Positions 8,383-20,999 of a stretch of 64,000 bases of DNA are shown here, piece by piece (position 1 is the stretch's first letter; each line of letters opens with the position of its first letter). A model generated the notes under the pieces. That model worked only from the letters and a program-made list of their open reading frames with translations. It was not told where the DNA came from and ran no database searches. Made by a program: the position numbers and the translations under genes. The stretch comes from Dryomyza anilis (lineage: Eukaryota > Arthropoda > Insecta > Diptera > Dryomyzidae), in NCBI GenBank assembly GCA_951804985.1, contig OX638130.1:1950501-2014500 (forward strand). Reading direction: 5' to 3'.

Positions 8383-9950
8383 ACTTTTTTTAATAAAACT
8401 AATACACGCTGGATCTTAAATTGAGCTTTAGTGTTTCACTGATATAAATATTGATCTGCATTCTCGAATCTTGTCAATCTTTTTTATAGAGAGGCTAATA
8501 TGACAAAGTGATTCATTCACTGCCGCCAGGTATACTGATAGATATGCATTTCATACGGTTTTTAAAGAAATATGAATTTTATTCGGAAAATTCTATTCTA
8601 TTAAATAAATTATGTTTTTTTCACTATTAAAAATAATTTTAATTTTTAATTTTATAAAATTAGTACTCCCTTTTCAAGTTGAGAATTAGATTTATATGAC
8701 TGATTTATCATATTTCAAAATCCTCTTTACGTTTTTGGATATCTCGTATTAAATCTTAGGTTTACAGCATTTTATCCAATGTAGTTCGTTCAAATTAGCA
8801 AACATTGGTTCGATGCACATGAAAGTTTCTTGAAATCAAAAAAATCCTAATGTTAACAAAAATATTGATTTTACATTTGTTTCCACAAACACTTCAATTA
8901 CACCTTTCACAAAATATTTAAAATATTGAAATCGTGCTGAATTGAGACATTGAACATGTGTTTAAATAGATCTTAAATAGATCGATGTCCTCGTTTGTGC
9001 ACAATGGCACTTAATGGGTTAAAGCCGCATCGAAGTGTAACATTGAAGGGCTGTCAACAAGTTTGACGTCTTGATGTTGCGGTTATTTATGACTTGATTT
9101 CCATTCAACTGAGTAAACCTGCGCTTGTCAAGTGTATGCAGCTGTATGAAGTGCGACGCAGACTGAGCCACAAACTGCGTGCATTATAAATATATTTAAA
9201 TGTTGCAAAGACGATGGATGGATACAGCATACCGCAACAGTAGCAACATCAAATAAAAGTTGCAAAATTAAATACACTCTGCGGCGAGTGTTTTTGACAA
9301 ATTGTTGTTGTTCTGTTGGAGCATTTTACATAGTTCGTACTTGTTTATTTTCTGCTGTGCCAGGTGCATTGCTGTTGCTGTCGGTGGGCGATGAAGTTTT
9401 TGTTGGTGCTCTTGCAGTTACTGTTTTTGCTGCTGCAACAAATTGACGTTTAATGCCTCAAGTGTGAGCGCGCATTATTGTTTACCGTCGTCGTCGTCGT
9501 TGTCGAGCAAATGATGCGAAGTTCGCAACACAATGATGATGCACGGTGCACGCGCCAGGGTTGCCAACGCCGCACGTAGTCTGCGCCGATTTGCATAAAC
9601 TGTAGAGTTTCTCATGCAAATAGCTGACTTTATTTTTTTTTTATTTTGCCGTTGTTGCGATGATTGCGCACTTTTGCTGGTTTTTATTTATTTTTTTTTT
9701 TTTGTAATTTTTGAAATTGTTGTTTATTGCAATGTGGCTGTTGATTTGTTGCTGCCGTCGCCGCTGTTTTTGTTTTGTATGCGGATTATGCCTCGAGTTG
9801 CAAATGGCGCCACGTTTTTTTGCTGCCTCGCCGCCGGCCATTTTCATCAAAGCAATCACACTCAATGCGGTCGTGTTTACGCTCGACCACTTGCGCTTGA
9901 TGGACTTGGGCACCCTACAGACTGATTGGGAAATAATTTATTTTGAATAT
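8383..9950. other. No gene seen; fly-type low-complexity spacer
   Basis: The first half is AT-rich. From about 8940 the sequence is less repetitive, with GTTGTTGTT, GCTGTTGCTG and TCGTCGTCGTCG runs near 9300-9510, the cryptic simplicity common in dipteran intergenic DNA. Open frames at 9614-9953 on both strands are low-complexity and resemble no known protein. Confidence 0.5.
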
Positions 9951-9989
9951 TGAAAACTTTTTAAATTTTAAGAAAATTTTAAAAAATTT

Positions 9990-10375
9990 TACTGAAAAAA
10001 AAATTTACTAAAAATACAATTATTCACTAAAAATTTAAATTTTCATTAAAAACTAAATTTTTTGAAAAAAATTAAATTAAAAAAAAAAATAAGAAATGTT
10101 CATAAACGTTCAATTATTTCAATTTTGTACTAAAAATTCTATTTTTCATTAAAAATAAAATTCTTCACTTAAATAGTTCACTAAAAGTTCAATTTTACAC
10201 CAAAAATTTAATTGTTCACTAAAAATTCATTTTTTTACTAAAATTAAATTTTTCACTAAAAATAAATTTTTCATTTAAAATTCCATTTTTAAACAAAAAA
10301 AAAATCACGAAAAACTGTCTAACTAAAAATTTTAATTAAATTAAATTTTGAACTAAAATTTAAATTTTCATAAAA
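9990..10375 (+). repeat. 18-19 bp minisatellite, array 1a
   Basis: Degenerate units of the type TTCACTAAAAATTCAATTT. It is continuous in kind with 11268-12325; the element at 10381-11255 lies between the two parts. Confidence 0.8.
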
Positions 10376-10380
10376 AAAGG

Positions 10381-11255
10381 CACACACAAAAAAATATTAC
10401 CTTGGCGTGTGGTTGTTTCATCGAATATTCATTGGCATCTGCCAAATGTAGTCAGCCTCAACTGAAATTCATTTATGGTAAACAATAGTATAAGGCGTAA
10501 CCAACTATTAGTTGAAGCAACTGCAAAATTTATTGGGGAAAAAAACTTTTTATCAATTTTCAAATTTTTTTATTTCCATTTCTACGGCAACTAAATTCAA
10601 AATGAGACATAACCAATATTTAGTTGACATAACAGATAGTTAGTTATAATAGGTTGTAGCAACCAATATTTATTTGATTCAACTGCGAAATCAGTTGTCT
10701 TGTATAAAAGCAATGCCAAAGCAGGACAACATCATTCGCACACGCTTCAAATTTTTCACTCTTTTTTTTGTGTGCTACGGACAGCGCGTGCCACGTGTAA
10801 AACAAAATTTGGAATTGTTTTAAGACTTGTTCGTGTTTACTGTTCAGTTTTATCATGCCCAAATACACTATCTTTAACAAGAGTGTTTCTACAGAGTACT
10901 TGCTATTGTGTTTCTATATGTTGTATTTATATATGCAGCCCTAGCGCTCCAACGTGTTGCAAACACGAAGTCAGCAGCACAACAAGTCATCGGCCATTTC
11001 CGATCTCGGGAACGCTGTTGTGATGCTGACTTCATGTTTGCAACACGTTGGAGCGCTAGGGTTAGGTAAAATGGCTGATTTCTTATAATTAAATTTGCTA
11101 CTACAACTAAACAAATTGGTTGTGTCAAATGTATGCATTAGTTGTGCGAACTGATACGCGGTGTTGAAACAACTGAATCAGTTGAATGTTGACATAACTA
11201 ATTATATCGGTTGGCAAAAAAAGACGGTTGCCCCAACTGATTCGTTCTTTGAGTG
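10381..11255. mobile_element. Non-autonomous element inside the minisatellite
   Basis: The right end reversed reads CACTCAAAGAACGAATCAGT followed by TGGGGCAACC. This resembles the left end of the element at 41198 (CACAGAGAACGGATTTGTTG followed by CGGCAACC). The left end starts CACACACAAAAAAAT. The interior is built of diverged phrases such as AACCAATATTTAGTTGA and AACTATTAGTTGAAGCAACT. There is no transposase. Superfamily unknown; exact edges are uncertain by a few bases. Confidence 0.55.
10939..11061. repeat. 46-bp-arm inverted repeat (possible nested MITE)
   Basis: Arms 10939-10984 (starting CCCTAGCGCTCCAACGTGTT) and 11016-11061 are reverse complements with two mismatches in 46 bases. The loop is 31 bases. 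Its base composition is unlike the AT-rich host element, suggesting a small separate insertion. Confidence 0.85.
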
Positions 11256-11267
11256 CAATCTTTGTGT

Positions 11268-12325
11268 AAAAATTAAATTTTTATTTAAAATTTAAATCAA
11301 TTTTTAACTAAAAATTTAATTTTTCACAAAAATTTAATTTTTCACTAAAAATTAAATTTTTCATAAAAATTCAAATTTTCACTAAAAATTCAAATTTTCA
11401 CTAAAAATTCAAATTTTCACTAAAAATTCAAATTTTCACTAAAAATTCAAATTTTCACTAAAAATTCAAATTTTCACTAAAAATTCAAATTTTCACTAAA
11501 AATTCAAATTTTCACTAAAAATTAAAATTTTCACTAAAAATTAAAATTTTCACTAAAAATTCAAATTTTCACTAAAAATTCAAATTTTCACTAAATATTC
11601 AAATTTTCAGTAATAATTAAAATTTTCAGTAATAATTAAAATTTTAACTAAAAATTCAATTTTTCACTAAAAATTCAATTTTTCACTAAAAATTCAATTT
11701 TTCACTAAAAATTCAATTTTTCACTAAAAATTCAATTTTTCACTAAAAATTCAATTTTTCACTAAAAATTCAATTTTTCACTAAAAATTCAATTTTTCAC
11801 TAAAAATTCAATTTACCACTAAAAATTCAAATTTTCACTAAAAATTCAATTTTACACTCAAAATTCAATTTTTCACTAAAAAATCAAATTTTCACTAAAA
11901 ATTCAATTTAATACAAAAATTTAAATTTTTCACTTAAAATTTAATTTTTCACTAAAAAATCAATTTTTTACTACGAATTCAAATTTTCACTAAAAATTAA
12001 ACTTTTCACTAAAAATTAAACTTTTCACTAAAAATTCAATTTTTCACTAAATATTCAATTTGTCAATAAAAATTCAATTGTTCACTTAAAATTCAATTTT
12101 TATTAAAAATACATTTTTGCACTGAAAATTCTATTTTTTTACTAAGAATTAAAATTTTCACTAAAAGTTCAATTATTCACTAAAATTTAAATTTTTCACT
12201 AAAAATTTAAAATTTCACTAAAATTTTAAAATTTCACTAAAATTTTGACAAAAAAAAATTATTTTCATTAAATATTATTTTTTTCATTTAACTTTAAATT
12301 AAATATTTCATTAAAAACTCACTTA
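11268..12325 (+). repeat. 18-19 bp minisatellite, array 1b
   Basis: There are about 55 units. TTTTCACTAAAAATTCAAA dominates at 11370-11600 and TTTTTCACTAAAAATTCAA at 11645-11810. Homogeneous blocks of subtypes show local expansion by unequal exchange or slippage. Confidence 0.93.
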
Positions 12326-12885
12326 TTTAAAGCAAATAAAAATTTCAAAATTAAATGTTGTCGTAGTCGTTTTTGACCTCTTATAATTTCCCATACCATT
12401 TATCTTTATCGAACCCTCATATGCGACACGCTGGCTCTGTCTGTAAACATTGCAAATATTATTTGCTGATTTTGCAATTTTATGCGTTATTTGCATACGA
12501 TGTGCATTTGAAAGCAATTCGTATGCATTTTACATCCAATATACAACAGAGATTTAAGGATTTTCATTAGCAAACCAAACAAAAATAAGTTTTTTGATCA
12601 TTTCACTAATGAGTGTGTTGTTTAAAACAGGGTTGTATCCCTTTTGGAAATTTATTCTACTGTAATAGATATTATGGAGACCACAATACGTTGATTTTGT
12701 AACTGGTTACTGGTTATGACATAGTCAGAAAAGATTTACTTAAAAATAAGAAATATTGGACTTAAAATACCGTGGAAGAAATGTGATTTTTTAAGGAAAA
12801 TGATGCCGCATAATAAGTACATATTCCTCAATGAATTTAATAATGCAATACAAAATATTGAACATTGTAAAGCAATATTTTCGGC
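12326..12885. other. No gene seen; spacer
   Basis: AT-rich, apparently unique sequence. Open frames are short and low in complexity. Confidence 0.5.
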
Positions 12886-13340
12886 ATATTTTTAACATAT
12901 TTTCGACATATTTCCGGCAAACATACAGTTAAATGAAAATATTTTTGGAATTGTAAAAATCAAATTTTGTGAATTTACTGAATATATTCAGCATTTATAT
13001 AAATAGCCACCGTTAAATGGTGAAAATCTTTATTAAAATGGAGTCCATACTTCCTTGAGTCTGTCAAAAATTTTGTCTAGGGTCCCGAGACAAAACGTTT
13101 TATAATTTTGTGCATATTTCTGGAAGGTACGTAGACAAATGTAAGTTATTTTTGGGGGCATATCAAATGAAGTTTAATTTTAATGGTAGATCCACGGCAT
13201 ATTTTGGGAGTAGACACAATTTACAAAATTCGCATTTGTCTGCTTTAAATTTTCATTCAAAAATGTTTCTAAAACTGTCTAGGGAATTAAATTAAATAAA
13301 GTATTTAAACTAAAGTTTCTTTAATTTATGGAAACTGTCC
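12886..13340 (+). repeat. ~260-bp degenerate repeat family, outlying copy
   Basis: Phrases GACATATTTCCGGCAAACAT, CAGTTAAATGAAAATATTTT, GGTCCCGAGACAAAACG and CATATTTTGGGAGTAGACA match the order seen in the block at 18850-23280. One to two diverged units. Confidence 0.65.
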
Positions 13341-14195
13341 ATAATTAGTTCCTGTCAGTTTCTTATGAGTAACTCCTTCCCAATACAACACTGTTTTGAA
13401 TGGACTCGAACAGTGTGGTTGGCGCACTAAATCCCATTGCAAGTGCACAACTACTTTCGGTTCGGGTTCGTCTAATGAAGCGTATTAGAGCGGCAAAAAA
13501 AAAGAAAAATCATGCGGGCCCCATTTTATCCATTTCTCCCTACTCGTCACTGAGTGCTTTCGCACTGCAACGCGTGCCTGGCAATGCTTTGCATGCACAG
13601 CGCCTGTTGCGACTTCTGTGCCTTGCATGTCCAGCATGCAAGATTAATGTCCTTGCAGCTCCTTGCGCGCGCTGCAAATCATAAAATGCAAAAATTGCTG
13701 CGCGAACAAAATGATGCAAAATTACGAAATAATAAAAATAATTGCACGTAGTATGGAGGAGTAGCAGCACGGCGGCGACGAGGCCATCGTCGTCATTATC
13801 GTCAACGTCATCATCATCAACGTTCTCATCAGGAGCAGCAACAACAGCAGTTGCTGCTGCTGCATGTTGCACGGATGCATTTAGCATGCTTTTAAACAGG
13901 AAACGCATAAATATATTTTTCATGCATATTTAAAAGACGACGATGACGAGACTTTGGACAACATGCAACGCACTTAGCTGACGCACGACATTGCGGCGCG
14001 ACGCGATTCGACGGGTGACACCGACGTCCATGACAGCAAATTTATGACATGCATGTTGTGGGTTATAAAGGCAACAATTCAACTGCTATTTTACAACATT
14101 TTACTACTAATTGCAATTTAAATTCTTAGTAGTTATTTGAATATTTCAAAAGTAATTTGGAGTTTTTTACCTCTCTGAAAAAATTTGAGTTTTAG
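13341..14195. other. Low-complexity spacer with CAG/CGT-rich runs
   Basis: Around 13550-13870 the sequence is rich in TGCTGC, GCAACAACAGCAG and CATCATCATC-type runs, with several open frames of biased composition and no recognisable protein. From 13930 to 14050 it is GC-richer (GCGGCGCGACGCGATTCGAC). It may be regulatory or may be simple-sequence drift. Confidence 0.45.
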
Positions 14196-14199
14196 TCTA

Positions 14200-15690
14200 C
14201 ACTAAAAATTTTAATTAAAAAATTGAATTTTTAATTAAAATTCGATAATTTTTGTGAAAAATTGAATTTTGAGTGAAATTTTTAATTTTGAGTGAAATAA
14301 TTAATTTTGAGTGAAAAATTAAATTTTGAGTGAAAATTTAAATTTTAAATGTAAATTTGAATTTTGAGTGAAAATTTAAATTTTAAATGTAAATTTGAAT
14401 TTTGAGTGAAAATTTAAATTTTAAATGAAAATTGGAATTTTGAGTGAAAATTAAAATTTTGCGTTTAAATCTTAATTTTGAATGAAAAATTGAACTTTGA
14501 GTGAAAAATTCAATTATGAACGAAAAATGAAATTTTGAGTGAACATTTTAATTTATAGTGACAAATTTAATTTTTAGTGAAAAATTTAATTTTGAGTAAA
14601 AAAATTAATTTTGAGTGTAAAATAGAATTTTGAGTGTAAAATAGAATTTTGAGTGTAAAATAGAATTTTGAGTGAAAAATTAAATTTTGAGTTAAATTTT
14701 AATTTTTGTGTAAAATTGAATTTTAAGTATAAAATTGAATTTAATTGAATTTTTAATGATAAATTTAATTTTTAGTAAAACAAAATATTTGTTAGTGAAT
14801 TAATTTAGAGTGAAAAATTAAATTTTGAGTTAAAATTGAATTTTGAGAGAAAAATTGAATTTTGAGTGAAAATTTTAATTTTTAGTGATAAATATAATTT
14901 TTAGTGAATTTTTATTAAAAAAAAATATTTTTTAGGTAAAATTTAATTTTGAGTTAAAATTTAAATTTTGAGTGTAAATTGAATTTTAACTCAAATTTAA
15001 ATTTTGAGTGTAAAATTGAATTTTGAGTGAAAAAATAAATTTTGAGATAAAATTCGAATTTTGAGTGAAACATTTAATTTTGAGTAAAAAATTGAATTTT
15101 GAGTGTAAAATTGAATTTTGAGTAAAAATATTAATTTTGAGTGAAAAATTGAATTTTGAGAGTAAAATCGAATTTTGAGTGAAAAATTGAATTTTGAGTG
15201 TAAAATTGAATTTTGAGCGAAAATTTTAATTTTTCGTGATAAATTTAATTTTAGTGAATATTTGAATTTTTATTAAAAAAAAATATTTTTTAGGTAAAAT
15301 AGAATTTTGAGTGAAAAATTAAATTGTGAGTAAACATTTTAATTTTGGGTGTAAAATTGAATTGAATTTTAAGTGAAAAATTCAATTTTGAGTGAAAATT
15401 TGAATAAAAAATTTTAATAAAAAATTAAATTTTTAATGAAAATTGTATTTTTAGTGAAAAATTTTACATTTAGTGAAAAATTGAATTTTAGTGCAAATTT
15501 TAAATTTTTAGAGAACATTTTAAGTTTAGTGAAGATTTTTCATTTTAAGTGAAAATTTGAATTTTGAGTAAAAACTTGAATTTTTAGTGAAAAACTTAAC
15601 ATTTAGTGAAATTTAAATATTTAAATAAAATTTGAATTTATATTGAAAAATTGATTTTTTAGTGAAAATTTCATTTTTAGTTATAACTTC
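14200..15690 (-). repeat. 18-19 bp minisatellite, array 2 (reverse orientation)
   Basis: Units read GAATTTTGAGTGAAAAATT and GAATTTTTAGTGAAAAATT, the reverse complement of array 1b with many TGAGTG variants. About 75 diverged units. A sub-block (ATTTTTAGTGATAAAT... with a run of A and TATTTTTTAGGTAAAAT) recurs at about 14875-14945 and 15225-15300, showing a higher-order duplication. Confidence 0.9.
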
Positions 15691-15839
15691 TTCCTTGAAA
15701 AGAGTACAAAAATATCTGAAAAGCACTTCATTCAAAAAATTAACCTTGCACATATTGTAAATATCATCGTAGGAATTTATTTCCTCTTCTAGGAATTTCC
15801 CAGTTCGCAGTTTTATCATGGCCAATACTATGAGATAGA

Positions 15840-16400
15840 AGCACTGATGAATGTATCCAGTTTCAAACTGGCGCTCTAGCGACGTGAAGTGTTTGCCGCC
15901 GACATAATGATTAAAATCTGCCTGAAAAATATTATCCGCCGCTTCACTTAATTAGAGTTGAGTCATGTTCCGTTCGTTAATCAATGGGCGTCATCATCGA
16001 CTGCAATAGATGCGCAGCGGTGGCGGCGCCACCTAGTCTGAGTCTGTGCGACCGAGAACTTTTTTGTTATCCTTCGGAAGGTTGCAGCAGTTGTGAGCAT
16101 CTAATTAGGCAGCATTAACGAGCGGCTCTTGTAGTAGAGCAGCTCATCAACAGTTTTCGGCGCCCAACAACTAATTAGCAACATTGTAAATCGCGGAAGG
16201 GCTTAATTTAAGTGTCAAAGATGGGAAAGAACCCAACATCCTTGTAAGAGTGATGTGCGCTCCGAAAGGACAGCAAACGAACGAACGAACGAAAGCAATT
16301 TCTGCGAAACGGATGCCATTAAGCGGCTTTCATAGATATGGTGCTAGATAGATGGTTGCTCGTTAATCAGCAGTTATTTAACATGCGACGTAACACCATT
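15840..16400. promoter_or_regulatory. Candidate cis-regulatory stretch with TAATTAG sites
   Basis: This island is more complex and GC-richer than its surroundings. It holds three TAATTAG cores (15949-15955, 16102-16108, 16172-16178), two of them inside the palindrome CTAATTAG, plus GTTAATCAATGG and GTTAATCAGC. TAATTA cores bind many homeodomain proteins. Clustering in a unique island suggests an enhancer, but no target gene is in sight within 30 kb. Speculative. Confidence 0.3.
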
Positions 16401-18400
16401 CAAAATCCTGCACATCATTAAAAGGTTTTAATATTTGGCACGGAAACTATGCCAAAAAAGGAACAAGTGGCGGTACAGGAAAATAAAATAGAGTCGATTT
16501 TTTACGATCATTTATGGTATGTCTTATCTTATTTCAAATATCTTTGAGGCAAATGAAATAGTGATTCGAAAATAATATGTATCAAACCTTTTTTTCATAA
16601 TCTTAATTATTGCTAATTTAAACTTGTCATCTTTGATATTTTAAAAATTTAGTTCATAAGCTGTATTCAAAATATCGGTTCAATTTCTCTAAAAATTCAC
16701 GTACGTAGTGTATTTGAATCCATATTCCTAGACATCTTCCAAAGTTTTTTGTGACGCTTAGTCTTGAAGATATACAAAATGGACTGAGAATTTATGAAAC
16801 TAAAAGAAATTATGACAGAGATTATGAAAGAGATTATAAATGAAATTATGAAAGAGATTATGAACAAAATTTTGAAACTCTTTAAAAAGTCAAACATGAA
16901 TTCTATTAAGAGTATCTTTATAATTCAAACCAATTCACTATTGGGATACCTTTGCTAAATCATAGCAAAATATATCATACTTTATTTAATCCCATTTTGC
17001 ATTTAAAAACATACCCCTGATACACCTTACCTTTGAACTATAAGAACATGGTTTTGAACTTCATTTTGGTTTAATTTTTAATATACTTATCTTTCTAAAT
17101 AACTTCTAAATAACTGTTGTTTTTTGCGTATTCAGATTTTTACGTATTTAGTTTGTTGTACAATAATTGATTTATTTTTCCTTAAGAAATTAAGTTTTGG
17201 TTTGAAACTTTTTTTTTCCTAAATAAGTAAACTATATTTAATAATATAAGAATAGTAGAATAAATTTGACTTGAATAATATAACTAAATTTAATCACTTG
17301 AATATAAATATAATAAAATGTTACTCATACGCACTGCTGCACCAAATGTAATAAAAGCGCTTTAATTTAAATTGAAAAGCAGTAAATAGCAAAAATAGAT
17401 AAATTGAAATTAATATCAGAAAATATTTGTCTAAAAATTAATTAGATGTAATATTTGGAATATCTATCGGTATATCAATGAGTAGTTCTCTTTAGAAACC
17501 TTGGTATACTCTCCCATTATAGGCGATTGTACCACCTTTTATAATTCAAAAACATAGCAGTATTGTGATACCCTCAGTAAATCGTGCCATTCAATTTAAT
17601 GTCTTTTTTGAAATCAATTTCGACATCTTTTAAGATTTCCATCTAATATCCGAAAGTTTATTAAGTTTCATTAATTACTTCTTCATTTAAAATTCACAAA
17701 ATTATTATACCAAATAGCGCTATTTATTAGTTATTTTAGGAAACATTGGTACATTTACCATTAGACCTGCAGAGTACATCTTTCGAAATCATTTGTGATA
17801 ATCAACTACATCTCTAGTTTGTGCTCGCTTTCAGGAAAATGTATTTTATTACAAATTCACAAAAATATTTATTAGTTTATTACTTGGCATCAAAAGATCT
17901 TTTTATAGATTATGTTTTTGTTATTCAACTTGTTAGAGATGTTTACAATATATTATAAAGTATTATTTGTCTATCCATAAAATACTCGGGTTTCCATTTG
18001 AAAATCACAAAAGTTTTATTTGGAGTAGTATTAAAGGTTCTTTTTACAAACCATATAGATGTCATCGACTTTGTTAAACATTTTTGTAATATTTTCTAAA
18101 GTATAATTTGTATATCCGGAATAACATTCGGGTTTACACACATACATATTCTATAAAACTATCTTTGAATTCATATTGTGCTTTCCATTTAAAATTCCCA
18201 AAAGTATTACTAGGTATATTTCAGTTCTTTTTAGTATACATACTATAAATATTTTATATTTTCTGCATTTTGAATATTTTACATATTATTAATTTGTGTA
18301 CGAAATAACCGTACATTTTTAAAATAAAATAGTCATAAAATCTCTTTTATAAATACTTTTTGATTTCACTTTTAGCACCAAGTTAATGTTCTTCGATTGC
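16401..18400. other. No gene seen; AT-rich spacer
   Basis: Unique-looking AT-rich DNA. A short run of 12-bp units (AGAGATTATGAA type) lies at about 16797-16865. From 17500 to 18340 loosely similar ~200-300 bp phrases recur (AAATTCACAAAATTATT, CACAAAAGTTTTATTTGG, CCCAAAAGTATTACTAGG), suggesting an old decayed tandem repeat. No coding signal. Confidence 0.45.
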
Positions 18401-18405
18401 ATATA

Positions 18406-18735
18406 AAGGGTTTTTCAACAGGGACGCTACAAAAGTAGAGCGACAGGGATAGCAAACGACGCCATATTTCTTGTCGCTCTTTTGACATTTCTCTTTAGTA
18501 TGGTTTGCCATTTCATGATGGAAAGATATACGAATTCGAATTTCGGTAGAAAATTTTAATAATTTCGACTCGTTGTTGGCTCTTATATCTTTCCATCATG
18601 AAATGGCAAACCTTACTGAAGAGAAATGTCAAAAAAGCGGCAAGAAATATGGCGTCGTTTGCTGTCTCTGTCGCTCTACTTTTGTAGCGTCCCTGTGAAA
18701 AAAAACTTTTGTAGCGCTCTTATTGAAAAACCCTT
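18406..18735. mobile_element. DD41D-derived foldback MITE, complete copy 1
   Basis: The 330-bp copy is flanked by TA (18404-18405 and 18736-18737) with ends AAGGGTTTTTCAA and TTGAAAAACCCTT. The two halves form a long palindrome with CATTTCATGATGGAAAGATA on one side and its complement on the other. The right half also carries an extra GCGCTCTTATTGAAAAACCC end. It shares ends and subterminal sequence with the mariner relic at 5788, so that transposase family probably mobilised it. Confidence 0.9.
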
Positions 18736-18849
18736 TACATCGCAAAATTAAATAGTACATGACTTGTAGAACTACACTACATTGGATCCTTATTAATGGA
18801 TGTTTTCTAATCGAAACAGCATGAGAAATGCTTTATTACCGATAAATAT

Positions 18850-19580
18850 ACATGGAACTTTATAAGAGACCTATAGTATTTCTGGACAACATTTTTGTCA
18901 GCAATAATAAACTTCCGGTTCTAAGGCTGTGTTTATATCATAAGCTCCAAATTTCTGCACGTTTTCGAAAGATGCCAATTTTGTGTAATTTTTTAGACAT
19001 ATATCAGACATATTTTCGGCAAACACACAGATATATGGTAGATTGTGGAAAGGGTATATTAGATTCGAAATATTCCAGAAAAATGCCAGAAATTATGTCA
19101 CGGAAGATTACAAAATTTTGTTTACTTTTAAAGTCAGTTTCCCGGCTTGTATTGGAATCGGGCAGATAATATTTAACATTTTAGAAAATTTTGCATAACA
19201 GAAACATTTTTGGCATATCGGGCTGAGAATAACAGGAAGTTTGTGGGAAGCATTTAGTAGATTATCAACATTTTTTAAAGAACGTTCAGAAAACAACATC
19301 TAATACAAAATATGTATTTGATTCTCCAGACTATATTTCTGGCATTTTTCTGGAATATTTTGCGCATATTTCTAGCAAATACACAGATAAATGGAATATT
19401 TTGGGAAGTGTATAACAGGTTGTAAAATGTTGTGTAGTGTTAAAGGCAGATTCGTGACATATTTTGGGAACAGGCAAAAAACAAACAGCGCTGATACAAA
19501 CCCCGCATTTGTCTGTTTGAAATATGTCAAAGAAATGTTTCTAAACTGCCTCGACCCTGCCAAACGAGATTCTCACTCGA
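18850..19580 (+). repeat. ~260-bp degenerate repeat family, block 1
   Basis: About three diverged units carry the ordered phrases CATATTTTCGGCAAACACAC, AGATATATGG or AGATAAATGG, GGGAAGTGTATAACAGGTTG, CATATTTTGGGAACAGGC, and GAAATGTTTCTAAACTGCC followed by CTCGACCC. It was not recognised as a named transposon. Confidence 0.75.
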
Positions 19581-19589
19581 AATCCCTTT

Positions 19590-20985
19590 CTGCAGTCATT
19601 TCTGAAATCATATTCATAAAATTATTGGTAAAAATGCTTGATATATTTATCTATTTACCTCATGATTTCACTTTTAGAATCTGGTTTAAATATGCACCTA
19701 TTGACTTCGATACTATAAGACCCATACAAACTTCGATTTGGAATACATTCTTTTTTAATTACTTTCGTATTTTCTAGAGATGTTCTGCATTAATTCTGAA
19801 ATCCATTGTATACCACTTATAACAGATATCCATTTTTATTAATTCTTGTTTATGGATTATCAAAAATGATGACATATTTCCAAAATTACTTCACTAAAAT
19901 GGAAAGAATTCCAGTGTGAACTTTTTGGGAATACATTCTGATTTCAGTAGTCGTACCGACATCTCACTACGAAGACCGCATTCCTTTTTGAAACGCGAAT
20001 CCCACTCGAAATTCCCATCAGCAGTCCTTTCTGAAACCATATCCATAAACTTGAAATGGCACTTCATGGTACAATGGTGCAGGCCCTCATTACCATCCTC
20101 CCAGCCACAAATAGCGAGAGGCAGGGCCACACATACAGCGTTAGTGCAACTTATTTGGAAGTTGATGTAAGTTTAGATGGTTGTGTATTTTATGAGCTCA
20201 TGGTCCTTGTGGCACAATTGGCTGCGTACGACATCTAATATTTTTTGATTAAAGTATTTGGCGCCATTTTCAGTTATTTCTTTGTTTGATTGTGTGTGTG
20301 TGTGCGATTGTTTGAGTGCTTTTTACAGCATTGTGATCGATGTGTGCTGCTGCGCCTGCAAGTAGGCAACAATAATAAAGTTGTTGACATGCTTTGATGG
20401 TTGACTGGTTGGTGTCGCTTTTGTTTTACAAACAACTACAAAACAAAAGCAAAAGCAGTGCTTTTATAAAAGTAGGATGTGTGTGTGACCAAGTGTTAAA
20501 GTCCTGCGGCCGTGCAAGTCGTGACGCAGTTCTTGGCCTGTGCTCGAAATAAACTTATAACATAAACTAGACACACAAAACACTTTTGCTAAATTCTGCG
20601 CGCTCCGTTCGCAGCGGAGCAACGTACGCCACGAGTTGCCAATAAAAGCCAAATATCCTGCGGCAGGACCTCGCGCCAATTTCAAGCAATTTCTCCTATT
20701 AAAGTGATTTTCAAAATTGTCTGCTGGTTTCTAATTAAATTAATAAGTCAACAGAGTATGCGGTCGGTGCTGCGTTGATTAATGTTGCCGTGATAGTCGT
20801 CGATATACAGTTCGGTCGTCCTTTTGAGTAGCGTAGTAGAGAGTGAGAAAGAGTTAACTGATAGTTTACGCGTGAAAGCAGCAGTGCAGAATATACTCGG
20901 TATGCTTGTTGCCAGCACTGCACATTGGGATAAAACTCAAATTTAGTTGGGTAAAATAGCGAAAATTAAAAATAGCTAAAGGTCT
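19590..20985. other. Mostly unique sequence; weak promoter-like features
   Basis: Starts AT-rich and becomes more complex from 19890. A (TG)n run lies at about 20290-20303. A TATAAA at 20465-20470 stands upstream of GC-richer sequence up to 20930. This could be a promoter or a noncoding first exon of some gene. No splice partner or protein is visible, so it is not called as a gene. Confidence 0.3.
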
Positions 20986-20999
20986 TGAAACCAATTGCA

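Noticed and set aside
9614..9953. Overlapping open frames of 80-103 codons
   Set aside because: Low-complexity, Phe/Leu/Cys-rich translations of T-rich DNA, open on both strands, with no homology that I recognise.
11268..12325. CRISPR-like array
   Set aside because: The repeats are contiguous 18-19 bp units without unique spacers, in eukaryotic DNA; this is a minisatellite.
20440..20930. TATA-box promoter or LTR
   Set aside because: A TATAAA is present, but no initiator, splice donor, paired LTR or primer-binding site could be identified. Mentioned only as weak.
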